Assembly: GCF_023630255.1 (NCBI RefSeq)
Contig: NZ_JALPRS010000002.1
Coordinates: forward strand, 558,001 to 622,000
DNA: 64,000 bases
Source of the DNA: Pontibacter deserti
GTDB taxonomy: Bacteria > Bacteroidota > Bacteroidia > Cytophagales > Hymenobacteraceae
Direction of reading: 5' to 3'
Shown: one piece after another, positions 9,693 to 17,525 of the stretch
Numbering within the stretch: the first letter of the stretch is position 1
Layout of the letters: every line of letters begins with the position of its first letter
Translations under genes and position numbers: made by a program
Notes under the pieces: model-generated
The model's input: the letters and a program-made list of their open reading frames with translations, nothing else
The model's database searches: none
What the model was told of the DNA's origin: nothing

Positions 9693-10487
9693 CTAATCTC
9701 TGCTCTGTTCTAAAGGTTGTTTCTTGTTACGCCTTCTGTTCGCCCGTTTTACATATACTGCCGATGGTCCCTTGTCGTCTTCTTTCCGGATGGTAAAGAG
9801 ATCTTTATGTGCTTTAATCAGTTGCAAAAGTTGCCCGTAACCGAAAGTGCGTGGGTCGAAGCTGGGGTCTAGCTGGCGCAGGTTTACACCAATGGCTCCC
9901 AGGTGCGCCCAGCCATCTTCGTCGGCTGCCATGCTAAAAGCTTCTTTCAGCAACGGTACCGGGTTAGGCCTTGGGTGGGTGTGTCCATTTTCAGCTACCG
10001 GCTCGGCATCATCCAGTTGCTTCTCATCGATATGATCAACCAGGTTTTCGGTAAATATAAAGATGTTACAGGCGTTTACGAATGGCTTTGGCGTTTTGCG
10101 CTGTCCGATGCCCATTACAAAAATACCTGCCTCCCGTATGCGTGTTGCCAATCGGGTATAATCGCTGTCTGAAGATACAATACAGAAACCGTCCACCAGG
10201 CCGCTGTGCAGCAAATCCATAGCATCTATAATCAGGGCGCTGTCGGTGGCATTTTTGCCTATGGTGTACCTGAACTGCTGTATAGGCTGTATGGCATGGT
10301 GATTCAGGCATTCTTTCCAGCCGTTCATTTGCGGGGTGGTCCAGTCGCCGTAAATACGACGTATCGTTATCTGTCCATACTTTCCGGCTTCAGCCAGAAG
10401 TTTAACTATAAGGCTGGGCTGGGCGTTATCGCCGTCTATAAGTATAGCTAAGCGGTGTTTCTTTTTTTCAGGATAAGGGTTTCTCAT
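9693..10487 (-). CDS. NYN domain protein with C-terminal OST-HTH/LOTUS domain
   Basis: A 264-residue predicted cytosolic RNase-like protein. The NYN (PIN-like) domain spans about 12-155 with metal-binding acidic residues in LAILIDGDNAQPS (Asp18, Asp20), ATDSALIIDAMD (Asp82, Asp88) and IVSSDSDYTRLA (Asp107, Asp109). A linker (about 156-176) leads to an OST-HTH/LOTUS domain (about 177-248: PLLKEAFSMAADEDGWAHL.., GYGQLLQLIKAHKDLFTI), a fold known to bind RNA, including G-quadruplexes. The C-terminus is basic (RANRRRNKKQ). The combination suggests RNA processing or decay; the target is unknown. It has no signal peptide. Confidence 0.88.
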   Translation of the reverse strand: MRNPYPEKKKHRLAILIDGDNAQPSLIVKLLAEAGKYGQITIRRIYGDWTTPQMNGWKECLNHHAIQPIQQFRYTIGKNATDSALIIDAMDLLHSGLVDGFCIVSSDSDYTRLATRIREAGIFVMGIGQRKTPKPFVNACNIFIFTENLVDHIDEKQLDDAEPVAENGHTHPRPNPVPLLKEAFSMAADEDGWAHLGAIGVNLRQLDPSFDPRTFGYGQLLQLIKAHKDLFTIRKEDDKGPSAVYVKRANRRRNKKQPLEQSRD

Positions 10488-10661
10488 GTGTGGTTATTAG
10501 TCGGCGGCAGTCTTGCCGGCCTGTATTGGAGCTATTTGATTTTTATGTTATACTTATACGCTAAAGCAGAGTTGTGGCTGTAGATTTCTTAACGATGGCT
10601 GCAACAGTCTAACAACTTTAAACAGCTTACAGTATATCTAGAACAATTTATACTTTCTCTT

Positions 10662-11672
10662 ATGAACCTTAACTTCATGAAAAAGACGCTTTATACGGTG
10701 GCATCGGTTTGCTGCCTGGCTATGCCTGCTGCACGTGCGCAGGTATTTAAAGCTGAAGAACCACTTGCCCATACCTATTCTATAGTTGCCCGCGACCCTG
10801 AAACCGGTGAAATGGCGGTGGGTGTGCAAAGCCATTGGTTCTCGGTAGGTACGGCTGTGCCGTGGGTAGAAGCTGGCGTAGGTGTGGTGGCTACCCAATC
10901 GTTTACAAACAAATCATTTGGTATGCGCGGACTGGAACTGCTGAAGCAAGGCAAAACTCCTGAACAAGCGTTGGCTATACTTCTGGCTGATGATGAAGGT
11001 CGTGAAGTGCGCCAGGTTTCTATATTGGATGCGCAGGGACGCGTAGCAACCCATACTGGTAAGAATTGCATTCGCTATGCCGGGCATATTACGGGCAAGA
11101 ACTTTTCGGTGCAGGCCAACATGATGCTGACCGACAAAGTATGGCCAGCCATGGCAAAAGCTTTTGAAACCAGCAATGGTAAACCACTGGCTGAGCGTGT
11201 ATTATTGGCTATGCAGGCCGCAGAACGCGAAGGCGGTGACATACGTGGTAAGCAATCGGCGGTGCTGGTAGTGGTAAAAGGCAAGAAAACAGACAAACCA
11301 TGGGACGATAAAACGATAGACCTGCGTGTAGACGACCACGAAAAACCGCTGGAAGAACTGGAGCGCTTGCTGAAAGTATACCGTGCCTACGAGCACATGA
11401 ACAACGGAGACCTTGCCGTAGAAAAAGGGCAGATGCAGAAAGCCATGGAAGAATATGGCAAAGCCGAGGACATGTTTCCTGAAAACCTGGAGATGAAATA
11501 CTGGCACGCCATTACCCTGGCTAACAACGGCGATGTAAACGGTGCAAGCAAACTTTTAAAAGAAGTATATAAAAAAGACGCTAACTGGAAAGAACTTACC
11601 GCCCGTTTACCCGAAGTTGGTTTGCTAACGCTTAAGCCTCAGGACCTGAAAAAGATACTGGAGGTGAAGTAA
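10662..11672 (+). CDS. DUF1028 family protein with TPR-like C-terminus
   Basis: A 336-residue exported protein. The signal peptide is MKKTLYTVASVCCLAMPAARA if translation starts at 10677, or carries five extra residues from the ATG at 10662; either start fits. Residues about 30-225 match DUF1028, a domain with Ntn-hydrolase-like fold: HTYSIVARDPETGEMAVGVQ, VGVVATQSFTN, AGHITGKNFSVQANMM and GKQSAVLVVV. The remaining about 100 residues (LERLLKVYRAYEHMNNGDLA.., AMEEYGKAEDMFPENLEM) look like two to three TPR helix pairs for protein contacts. Activity in this family is not established; amidohydrolase action is inferred from fold only. It appears monocistronic. Confidence 0.85.
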   Translation: MNLNFMKKTLYTVASVCCLAMPAARAQVFKAEEPLAHTYSIVARDPETGEMAVGVQSHWFSVGTAVPWVEAGVGVVATQSFTNKSFGMRGLELLKQGKTPEQALAILLADDEGREVRQVSILDAQGRVATHTGKNCIRYAGHITGKNFSVQANMMLTDKVWPAMAKAFETSNGKPLAERVLLAMQAAEREGGDIRGKQSAVLVVVKGKKTDKPWDDKTIDLRVDDHEKPLEELERLLKVYRAYEHMNNGDLAVEKGQMQKAMEEYGKAEDMFPENLEMKYWHAITLANNGDVNGASKLLKEVYKKDANWKELTARLPEVGLLTLKPQDLKKILEVK

Positions 11673-11720
11673 GTGGCGTTTAGGTACTGGTTGTTGGTTA
11701 TTAGTTGTTATAATTTTTAT

Positions 11721-11916
11721 AGTGCGAGCGTCTTCGCTCGTGCCCAACTATAGCCTGGGCCTCTGGCCAGTTGGTATTTAGATCTAACACTATGCTCTTC
11801 CGGACATTAATGTCCGGAAGTAAACTTGCCGGGTACATTTTATCCCCGTTACAATAGGTAGTAGAACGGACTAAGAAGTCCGCAGCAGATGGGTTTCGGA
11901 CATGGATGTCCGAAAC
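11721..11916. repeat. Cluster of REP-like inverted repeats
   Basis: Four short inverted repeats lie in one 200-base gap: CGAGCG/CGCTCG (11725-11740, loop TCTT); an unbroken 24-base palindrome at 11797-11820 centred on ATTAAT with outer CTTCCGGACA; CGGAC/GTCCG (11867-11882); and 11-base arms at 11893-11903 and 11906-11916 (GTTTCGGACAT). Three of the four share the core CGGAC/GTCCG. Such mixed arrays resemble dispersed REP/MITE-type elements. No transposase is in the window. Confidence 0.6.
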
Positions 11917-11950
11917 AGCAAAAGTTATTTGTGAAACTAATCTTTAATTA

Positions 11951-12397
11951 ATGAACAGCTGGAAATCAATTAAGGAAAAACTATACTATGAAGATGGTTC
12001 TTTGAGAGATATCTATGTGTTTAATACGAATGAAGAAGACTGGAAAATATGGAGTAAGCTGGTAAATGAAAAGTACAAAGTTTCCTTCTACAATGGGCGT
12101 ACTCACACAACTGGGGAGAGGATTAATGTAGATGATTTAATAGAATATTTTGTTAATCCTGATAGTTTCGAAGATGTAAACAGGGCGTCAATTATTCTGG
12201 GAAATGTTATTATAAACTGTTGTCTGTATTACAAATCCGAAATGGAAAGCGACATTGATCCGCAGCAAGTTAAATCAGAAAATGACCACAAAGCTATACT
12301 TGAATACATGCAGGATGTAGCATTAACACTTAATAAAACAGTTGTATTAACAACAGAGATGACTAAAGATGATGTGCTTCTAGAAGTTGAAATTTAA
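11951..12397 (+). CDS. Hypothetical protein (AT-rich orphan)
   Basis: A 148-residue soluble, acidic protein that I do not recognise. It has no signal peptide or membrane segment. It mixes helices and strands (SWKSIKEKLYYEDGSLRDIY, VNDLIEYF-like segment at 52-62, ASIILGNVIINCCLYY) and ends with a charged strand (DDVLLEVEI). The codon composition is clearly more AT-rich than the flanking genes, which suggests transfer. It sits directly behind the REP-like repeat cluster. Size and composition would also suit an immunity-like or small accessory protein, but no motif supports a function. Confidence 0.7.
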   Translation: MNSWKSIKEKLYYEDGSLRDIYVFNTNEEDWKIWSKLVNEKYKVSFYNGRTHTTGERINVDDLIEYFVNPDSFEDVNRASIILGNVIINCCLYYKSEMESDIDPQQVKSENDHKAILEYMQDVALTLNKTVVLTTEMTKDDVLLEVEI

Positions 12398-12545
12398 TTC
12401 CCAAAACTATACCTAACCCCGACAAAGTATAAAATCAGCAGGAAAGTGCAAGTATAGTCGCAGCTATATGTTATAACTCCGAAAACATTTTTTTAACTTA
12501 TAGGCACAAACGAAACAACCTAAACTAAAACAACCCACCTGACTA

Positions 12546-13946
12546 ATGTTATTTAAAAATAGACTCCGCCACTGGCTGTTGGCAGCAGCAACGGTGGTAG
12601 CAGTGCCGGCGCTGGCAAACGGCCCAACTGCACCTTCCGATTCTGCTACTATCAAGAAGTTTTACGACAACGCCCTTACCAGCACAAAAAGCTACGAAGA
12701 CCTGCGTTACCTTACCAAGAACATCGGCGCAAGACTGAGCGGATCGCCGCAGGCAGCTGCTGCCGTAGAATGGGGCAAGCAGGTAATGAACAAAATGGGC
12801 CTAGATCGTGTGTATGTGCAGGAAGTGATGGTGCCTTACTGGGTGCGTGGCGATAAAGAGATTGGCCGAATTCTGAGCTCAAATGTGGGTTCATCTAACG
12901 TAAATATTGCAGCGCTTGGCTCTTCAGTTGGTACCGGCGAAAGTGGCCTTACTGCTGAGGTAGTAGAGGTGCATAACTTCGAGGAGCTCGAGAAACTGGG
13001 CAAGCGTAAGGTAAAAGGCAAGATCGTGTTCTTTAACCGCGCCTTCGATAACACCCACGTGCATACCATGAACTCATACCGCGATGCCGTTGACCAGCGT
13101 GGTGGTGGCCCGGTAGCAGCAGCTAAGCTTGGGGCTGTGGCGGTTATAGTTCGCTCTATGGCCAACGAATTACAGGATGTGCCGCACACCGGTAACACGC
13201 GCTACCAGGATGATGTGGAAAAAATACCTGCAGCAGCGATCAGTACCAAAGGCGCCGAAATGCTGAGCAAGCAGCTGAAGAACGATCCAAACCTGAAGTT
13301 TTATATGCGCATGACCTGCGAGAACCTGCCGGAAGTGCTGTCTTACAACGTGATCGGGGAGATAAAAGGAACCGAGAAACCGGATGAGATTATAGTTGTA
13401 GGCGGCCACCTGGATTCGTGGGACCTGGGAGAAGGCGCGCACGACGACGGAACCGGTGTAGTGCAGTCGATGGAAGTACTGCGTTTGTTCAAAGATTTAG
13501 GTATTAAACCGAAGCGTACGATCAGAGCTGTACTTTTCATGAACGAAGAGAACGGTTTACGCGGTGGTCGTAAGTATGCCGAAGAAGCCAAAGCTAAAGG
13601 TGAGAAACACATAGCTGCGATTGAGTCGGATGCTGGTGGCTTTACACCGCGTGGTTTCGGAATTGATGGGAATGATGCTCAGTATGCCAAAACACAAACC
13701 TGGAGACCACTACTGGAGCCTTACGGTTTATATGAGTTAACCCGTGGTGGTGGTGGCGCCGACATCGGCCCATTAAAAGGACAAGGCACTGTTGCCCTGA
13801 TCGGTTTTAAGCCTGATTCACAGCGTTACTTCGATTATCACCACACCGATATCGATACGTTTGAAACCGTAAACCGCCGCGAAATGCAGTTAGGTGCTGC
13901 TTCCATGGCATCATTGGTTTACCTGATCTCGCAGTACGGTTTGTAG
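12546..13946 (+). CDS. Secreted M28 family zinc peptidase with PA insert
   Basis: A 466-residue aminopeptidase/carboxypeptidase-Q-like enzyme. The N-terminus (1-25, ..VVAVPALA/NG) is a signal peptide, so it acts in the periplasm or outside. A PA-like domain (about 115-255) is inserted before the catalytic core. The di-zinc site can be followed: His288 in GGHLDSWD, Asp300 in GAHDDGTG, the Glu pair 334-335 in FMNEENG, Asp362 in ESDAGGF and the late His432/433 in YHHTDID. It resembles plasma glutamate carboxypeptidase-type M28 enzymes that cleave small peptides. It ends at a bidirectional terminator shared with convergent queA. Confidence 0.93.
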   Translation: MLFKNRLRHWLLAAATVVAVPALANGPTAPSDSATIKKFYDNALTSTKSYEDLRYLTKNIGARLSGSPQAAAAVEWGKQVMNKMGLDRVYVQEVMVPYWVRGDKEIGRILSSNVGSSNVNIAALGSSVGTGESGLTAEVVEVHNFEELEKLGKRKVKGKIVFFNRAFDNTHVHTMNSYRDAVDQRGGGPVAAAKLGAVAVIVRSMANELQDVPHTGNTRYQDDVEKIPAAAISTKGAEMLSKQLKNDPNLKFYMRMTCENLPEVLSYNVIGEIKGTEKPDEIIVVGGHLDSWDLGEGAHDDGTGVVQSMEVLRLFKDLGIKPKRTIRAVLFMNEENGLRGGRKYAEEAKAKGEKHIAAIESDAGGFTPRGFGIDGNDAQYAKTQTWRPLLEPYGLYELTRGGGGADIGPLKGQGTVALIGFKPDSQRYFDYHHTDIDTFETVNRREMQLGAASMASLVYLISQYGL

Positions 13947-13993
13947 ATTTAGGGATTGGGAGATATAAAGATGATCTCCGAACTATAAAGTAT

Positions 13994-14027
13994 AAACGCC
14001 TGCCCAGGCTATCCGGGGCAGGCGTTT
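13994..14027. terminator. Bidirectional terminator between M28 peptidase and queA
   Basis: Twelve-base arms (13994-14005 and 14016-14027, AAACGCCTGCCC/GGGCAGGCGTTT) with a 10-base loop. It lies between convergent genes and carries a T-run on the plus side. Confidence 0.85.
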
Positions 14028-14121
14028 TGATTTTGTCTGAATCAGGATTTTTAGGATTTGATGGATACATAGAATTGATAAGACCTCACAGTGTTTTTAA
14101 AACCTGTGAGTGTCTTGGTTA

Positions 14122-15339
14122 CTACGGTAGCAACAGCGAACTATCACCGTAACTCAGGAATCTATAGTTGTTATCCATAGCGTGCTGGTATACGTTGCGC
14201 CAGTTCTCTCCGATCAAAGCTGAAACCAATAACAGCAGTGTGCTTTCAGGCTGATGAAAATTGGTAACCAATCCTTTGCAGATGCGGAAAGTATAACCCG
14301 GCGCTATGATGATCTGGGTGCTGGCATGCAGGTGGTCGGTTTTATACTTGTCCATGTATTGCAGCAACGCCATTAAAGCTTCGGAAGGACCAGGCAGATT
14401 TATACTTTCATAGGCTAACCATTGGGTAATGTGCAGTTGCTCCTGTGGCAAGTTAGGTTGTTGGAGTACTCTCACACCTAGCCAATACAAGCTCTCCAGG
14501 GAGCGCATACTTGTGGTACCAACCGGAATAACAGGCTTGTTTTGCTCTGCCTGCGCCAGCAACTGAAGTATAAAAGCCTTGGTTAAGTATAGCTGCTCGG
14601 CATGCATCTCGTGTTCTTCCATCACATTAGCTTTAACCGGCTTAAAAGTGCCGGCGCCAACATGCAGGGTCAGGTAAGCAGTGGCGATGCCTTTAGCTTT
14701 TATACTTTCCATTACCCTATCCGTAAAGTGCAGGCCGGCAGTTGGGGCAGCTACGGCACCTTCCTGGTTCGCATAAATTGTCTGGTAACGAGTGCGGTCG
14801 TCGGGGGTAAGATCGCGGTTTAAGTAAGGTGGGAGTGGCAGCTTACCACAGCGCTCTAGTACTTCAGCAAAAGTTAAGTTAGCCGGCTCCCAGGCAAAAT
14901 TTATCAGGAAATGCCCGTCCTGCTGTGCTTCGCGCTCTGCTGTAAGTTTGCCATCTTCAAAGTATAAGTATAGCTTCCCGCTCTTCCAGCGTTTATTGTT
15001 ACCTACCAAGCATTTCCAGGTGCAGCTTTCGGTTTGCTGCATGGCCAGTTGTACTTCAGCGTGTGGCTTAACAGGTTCCAGGCAAAATATCTCCACTATA
15101 CCACCTGTCTCTTTCTGGAAAAGCAAGCGTGCCTGTACTACTTTGGTATCGTTAAAAACCAGTAAAGTATTGGCTGGTAAAAGCTCCGGCAGGTCTGTAA
15201 AAGTATAATCGGTTATCGCGCCACTTTTATAGTATAGTAACTTCGACTGGTCACGCTCCGGTAACGGGAATTTAGCTATTCGTTCATCTGGCAGCTCGTA
15301 CACAAAATCTTTTATCGCCAGCTTTTTAGGATCGGTCAT
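14122..15339 (-). CDS. queA: tRNA preQ1(34) S-adenosylmethionine ribosyltransferase-isomerase QueA
   Basis: Transfers and isomerises the ribosyl part of S-adenosylmethionine onto preQ1 in tRNA, giving epoxyqueuosine at position 34 in tRNAs with GUN anticodons. The family pattern is present: N-terminal DFVYELPDERIAKFPL, LLVFNDTKVVQARL, AAPTAGLHFTDRVMESIKAK, LHVGAGTFKPVKA, HEMHAE, GTTSMRSLE and VTNFHQPESTLLLLVSALIG. The length of 405 residues exceeds the E. coli-type enzyme (about 350) because of a longer middle section around 280-325. It is downstream of the DUF2721 gene on the same strand, separated by an inverted repeat. Confidence 0.96.
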   Translation of the reverse strand: MTDPKKLAIKDFVYELPDERIAKFPLPERDQSKLLYYKSGAITDYTFTDLPELLPANTLLVFNDTKVVQARLLFQKETGGIVEIFCLEPVKPHAEVQLAMQQTESCTWKCLVGNNKRWKSGKLYLYFEDGKLTAEREAQQDGHFLINFAWEPANLTFAEVLERCGKLPLPPYLNRDLTPDDRTRYQTIYANQEGAVAAPTAGLHFTDRVMESIKAKGIATAYLTLHVGAGTFKPVKANVMEEHEMHAEQLYLTKAFILQLLAQAEQNKPVIPVGTTSMRSLESLYWLGVRVLQQPNLPQEQLHITQWLAYESINLPGPSEALMALLQYMDKYKTDHLHASTQIIIAPGYTFRICKGLVTNFHQPESTLLLLVSALIGENWRNVYQHAMDNNYRFLSYGDSSLLLP

Positions 15340-15345
15340 TTTTAT

Positions 15346-15425
15346 AGTTCTGAGTTACGAGTTTCGAGTGCCGAGTTAAAAATACAAGTATAGCAACTCG
15401 TAATTCGTAACTCTGAACTCATAAC
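15346..15425. repeat. Imperfect inverted repeat of GAGTT-rich units
   Basis: The stretch 15346-15377 and the stretch 15394-15425 are inverted, imperfect copies built from GAGTTACGAGTT/CGAGTT units. They fill the gap between queA and the DUF2721 gene. It could act as a weak terminator or be a dispersed intergenic repeat; it lacks a GC-rich stem. Confidence 0.45.
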
Positions 15426-15829
15426 TAATTTTTTTCAGTTTCTTCTTCTAGATCGTTCAGTTCGAGTGTGAGCGCATTTACGGATATCTGTATTTCGCGC
15501 AGGGCAAGCCCCAGAGATCCAAGCAGCAATAGCAGACTTAGCCCGAATAGGTACTTGCCTGTTGTGTCATAGCCTGCAAAAAGTATAAACATACAGAAAA
15601 CACAGCCAAACATACTGGATATGCCCAGCGCCTGCATATTACGGATAAGCACCAGCCTGGTGCGCAGGTTCTCTATCTGCCCAAACACTAAATGGCTGTG
15701 TGTAGTAGCATACCGCTTTTTAAGGCTCCGGATAAGGTTGGCCAGCGCCATAAACCTGTTGGTATAGGCCAGCAGCAACAACGAAATTGCCGGGAACAAT
15801 AGGGCAGGAGTGGTGAGCGTAATTTCCAT
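15425..15829 (-). CDS. DUF2721 family membrane protein
   Basis: A 134-residue inner membrane protein with three hydrophobic segments: about 8-25 (ALLFPAISLLLLAYTN), 70-90 (ALGISSMFGCVFCMFILFAG) and 94-110. Between the first two is a basic and polar loop (NRFMALANLIRSLKKRY.., IENLRTRLVLIRNMQ) that matches DUF2721 proteins. The C-terminus is a charged, possibly coiled-coil tail (LELNDLEEETEKN). Function of the family is not known. It follows the 15856-16389 gene by 26 bases, so the two are probably in one transcript. Confidence 0.78.
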   Translation of the reverse strand: MEITLTTPALLFPAISLLLLAYTNRFMALANLIRSLKKRYATTHSHLVFGQIENLRTRLVLIRNMQALGISSMFGCVFCMFILFAGYDTTGKYLFGLSLLLLLGSLGLALREIQISVNALTLELNDLEEETEKN

Positions 15830-15855
15830 ATCTGTGCGCAGACCAGTGAGTGCAG

Positions 15856-16389
15856 TTACTGAATACTTTTCAGGAAATCTTCATCCAGTGGTTCGTCATC
15901 ATCCTGCTGTGCGTGGTGCTCAAAATCAATGGCAGTCAAAAGTTCCAGCCCTTCTATCATTAACTCGTCCAGTTCCTCTTTTGAGTGAGCATCCAGCGTA
16001 GCTTCAAATAGACCTAGTATCTGTTCGCGCTCTTCGTTCACAAAGATCTCGTGGTACAGGTTATCAAATACCGCGATTTTCTTTTGTACGATCTTGTCAA
16101 TCTCTTGTGAGCTTTTCGCTTTAAGGGCATCCTGCAATACATGCAATGCTTCTATGCTTGTCTCGTTATCAGCAAGGCGCGTATAGGCTTTTATAAACGC
16201 AATAGCCACCCCCAGCCGCACGCGCTCAAACCTGAAGTTAAGTTCATCAGTTGCCTTGTTTGTCTTAACAAAGGTTCTGTATACTTCTTCAAATTTCTTA
16301 TACACATTAGCAGCGCCTTCTTCAAAAACCTGAGGGTTTTCAGAGTTATAGGCTGTTTCTAAAAGTAACTGTAGGTTTTTGGCGCTCAT
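15856..16389 (-). CDS. Hypothetical helical protein
   Basis: A 177-residue acidic protein with no signal peptide or membrane segment; I do not recognise the family. Almost the whole chain is predicted helical (NLQLLLETAYNSENPQVFEE, VYKKFEEVYRTFVKTNK, VRLGVAIAFIKAYTRLAD, EEELDEL-type segments) and it ends with an acidic stretch (HAQQDDDEPLDEDFLKSIQ). It probably starts the transcript that continues into the DUF2721 gene. An exact TACCTTTG box lies just upstream. Confidence 0.7.
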   Translation of the reverse strand: MSAKNLQLLLETAYNSENPQVFEEGAANVYKKFEEVYRTFVKTNKATDELNFRFERVRLGVAIAFIKAYTRLADNETSIEALHVLQDALKAKSSQEIDKIVQKKIAVFDNLYHEIFVNEEREQILGLFEATLDAHSKEELDELMIEGLELLTAIDFEHHAQQDDDEPLDEDFLKSIQ

Positions 16390-16410
16390 CGGTTATTGCT
16401 TTATAGTCTG

Positions 16411-16418
16411 CAAAGGTA
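16411..16418 (-). promoter_or_regulatory. -7-like box upstream of the 15856-16389 gene
   Basis: On the minus strand TACCTTTG matches the Bacteroidota -7 consensus TAnnTTTG exactly, 22 bases before the start codon. No TTG was found at the usual -33 distance, so it is a candidate only. Confidence 0.3.
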
Positions 16419-16449
16419 ATGGTTTGGCCGCTTTTATACTATGAAAAAC

Positions 16450-16484
16450 AAAGGCCCGGTATTCCTAAGGTATACCGGGCCTTT
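16450..16484 (-). terminator. Hairpin terminator after the PorP/SprF gene
   Basis: Perfect 13-base arms (16450-16462 and 16472-16484, core GGCCCGGTAT/ATACCGGGCC) with a 9-base loop and A/T runs. It ends the adhesin-porP transcript. Confidence 0.9.
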
Positions 16485-16511
16485 TCTGTATTTGTTGATG
16501 TTATACTTAAA

Positions 16512-17525
16512 CTACCACACCCACTGCGGACATAGCACTTTGCTGGCATTGTTCAGTTTAAAACCTACTACTACTTCGTGGCTGCCGGCGCTTACTTTGC
16601 TCATGCTGGAGGTAGCAACTTCATAAGAGTAGCCTACATCAAAAAGGTGGTTGAGATTCACACCCGCCATAAGTGCCCAGGCATCGTTGTGGCGGTAAGA
16701 TACACCGCCCCAAACATACTGTGCATACAGTGCCCTCAGGTTCAAGTCAACAGCAGGTGTAGCCGATGAGGTTGCTTTCACCATAACAGAAGGTATTACT
16801 GCTACATCTCCTGAGGTCTGGAAACGAAAGCCCGCTGTGCCATAAAAGTGGGGCTGCAGGTTCATGGCTGGGTCATCAGTTGTAACAATTTCCTGCTTGC
16901 TCTTTAATAACTGCATTCCTGATAAGCCAACGTAAAAGTCAGGGCTGTACAACCATAACCCAACACCTACATCAACCTTAGTGGCTGACATGTTACCACC
17001 CACCAGGTAAGGGTCACTTGGATCCTGTACTTGTGCGCGATTTACATCTACATTATACTGCGTTACTCCGCCTGCCAGTCCGCTTGATAAGGTAAGATAC
17101 CTGGTGATCGGCTGGTGGTAAGCATATGTCGCATTTATAGTAGAAGTCCGCAATAAGCCAGCTTTATCAACTTGCATAACTGCTCCTAAACCATGGTGTG
17201 GTACTGCTTTTTTGTAGCTGTTACGGCTCGAAAATCCGGACTTATTTACTTTCCTGGATTTGGGAGAGGTTTTGTTATTGTCTGGGTTACCAATAGAGCC
17301 ATGTATAGTGGCATAGAAGGTTTCAGGTGCACCTTCTACGCCTGCCCATTGCCCCCGGTAACTGGTGCGCAGGTCGGCATAGCTTTCTATGCCGCCTACT
17401 GCAGGGTTTGTAAGGTAATTGTTTAACGCGTATTGTGTGTACTGTGGGCGCTGCTGCGCCAGTGCGGTGCCTGCTGCGGCAACCAGTGCCACTACTATTG
17501 CTGTTAATCGTCTCATAGCTGGCAT
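16512..17525 (-). CDS. PorP/SprF family type IX secretion-associated outer membrane protein
   Basis: A 337-residue outer membrane barrel with signal peptide (1-23, ..AAGTALA/QQ). The mature N-terminus QRPQYTQYALNNYLTNPAVG followed by LRTSYRGQWAGVEGAPETFY is the hallmark of PorP/SprF proteins. In Flavobacterium johnsoniae, SprF is needed to secrete the gliding adhesin SprB. Here the gene overlaps the stop codon of the giant type B-tailed adhesin by one base (TAATG), the same adhesin-SprF order, so it very likely helps export or anchor that adhesin. An internal Met (codon 4, 17516) could also start the signal peptide, but the TAATG coupling favours 17525. Confidence 0.92.
   Translation of the reverse strand: MPAMRRLTAIVVALVAAAGTALAQQRPQYTQYALNNYLTNPAVGGIESYADLRTSYRGQWAGVEGAPETFYATIHGSIGNPDNNKTSPKSRKVNKSGFSSRNSYKKAVPHHGLGAVMQVDKAGLLRTSTINATYAYHQPITRYLTLSSGLAGGVTQYNVDVNRAQVQDPSDPYLVGGNMSATKVDVGVGLWLYSPDFYVGLSGMQLLKSKQEIVTTDDPAMNLQPHFYGTAGFRFQTSGDVAVIPSVMVKATSSATPAVDLNLRALYAQYVWGGVSYRHNDAWALMAGVNLNHLFDVGYSYEVATSSMSKVSAGSHEVVVGFKLNNASKVLCPQWVW

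Noticed and set aside
11951..12397. Immunity protein of a toxin system
   Set aside because: The size and isolation fit, but there is no toxin gene nearby and no recognisable immunity motif.
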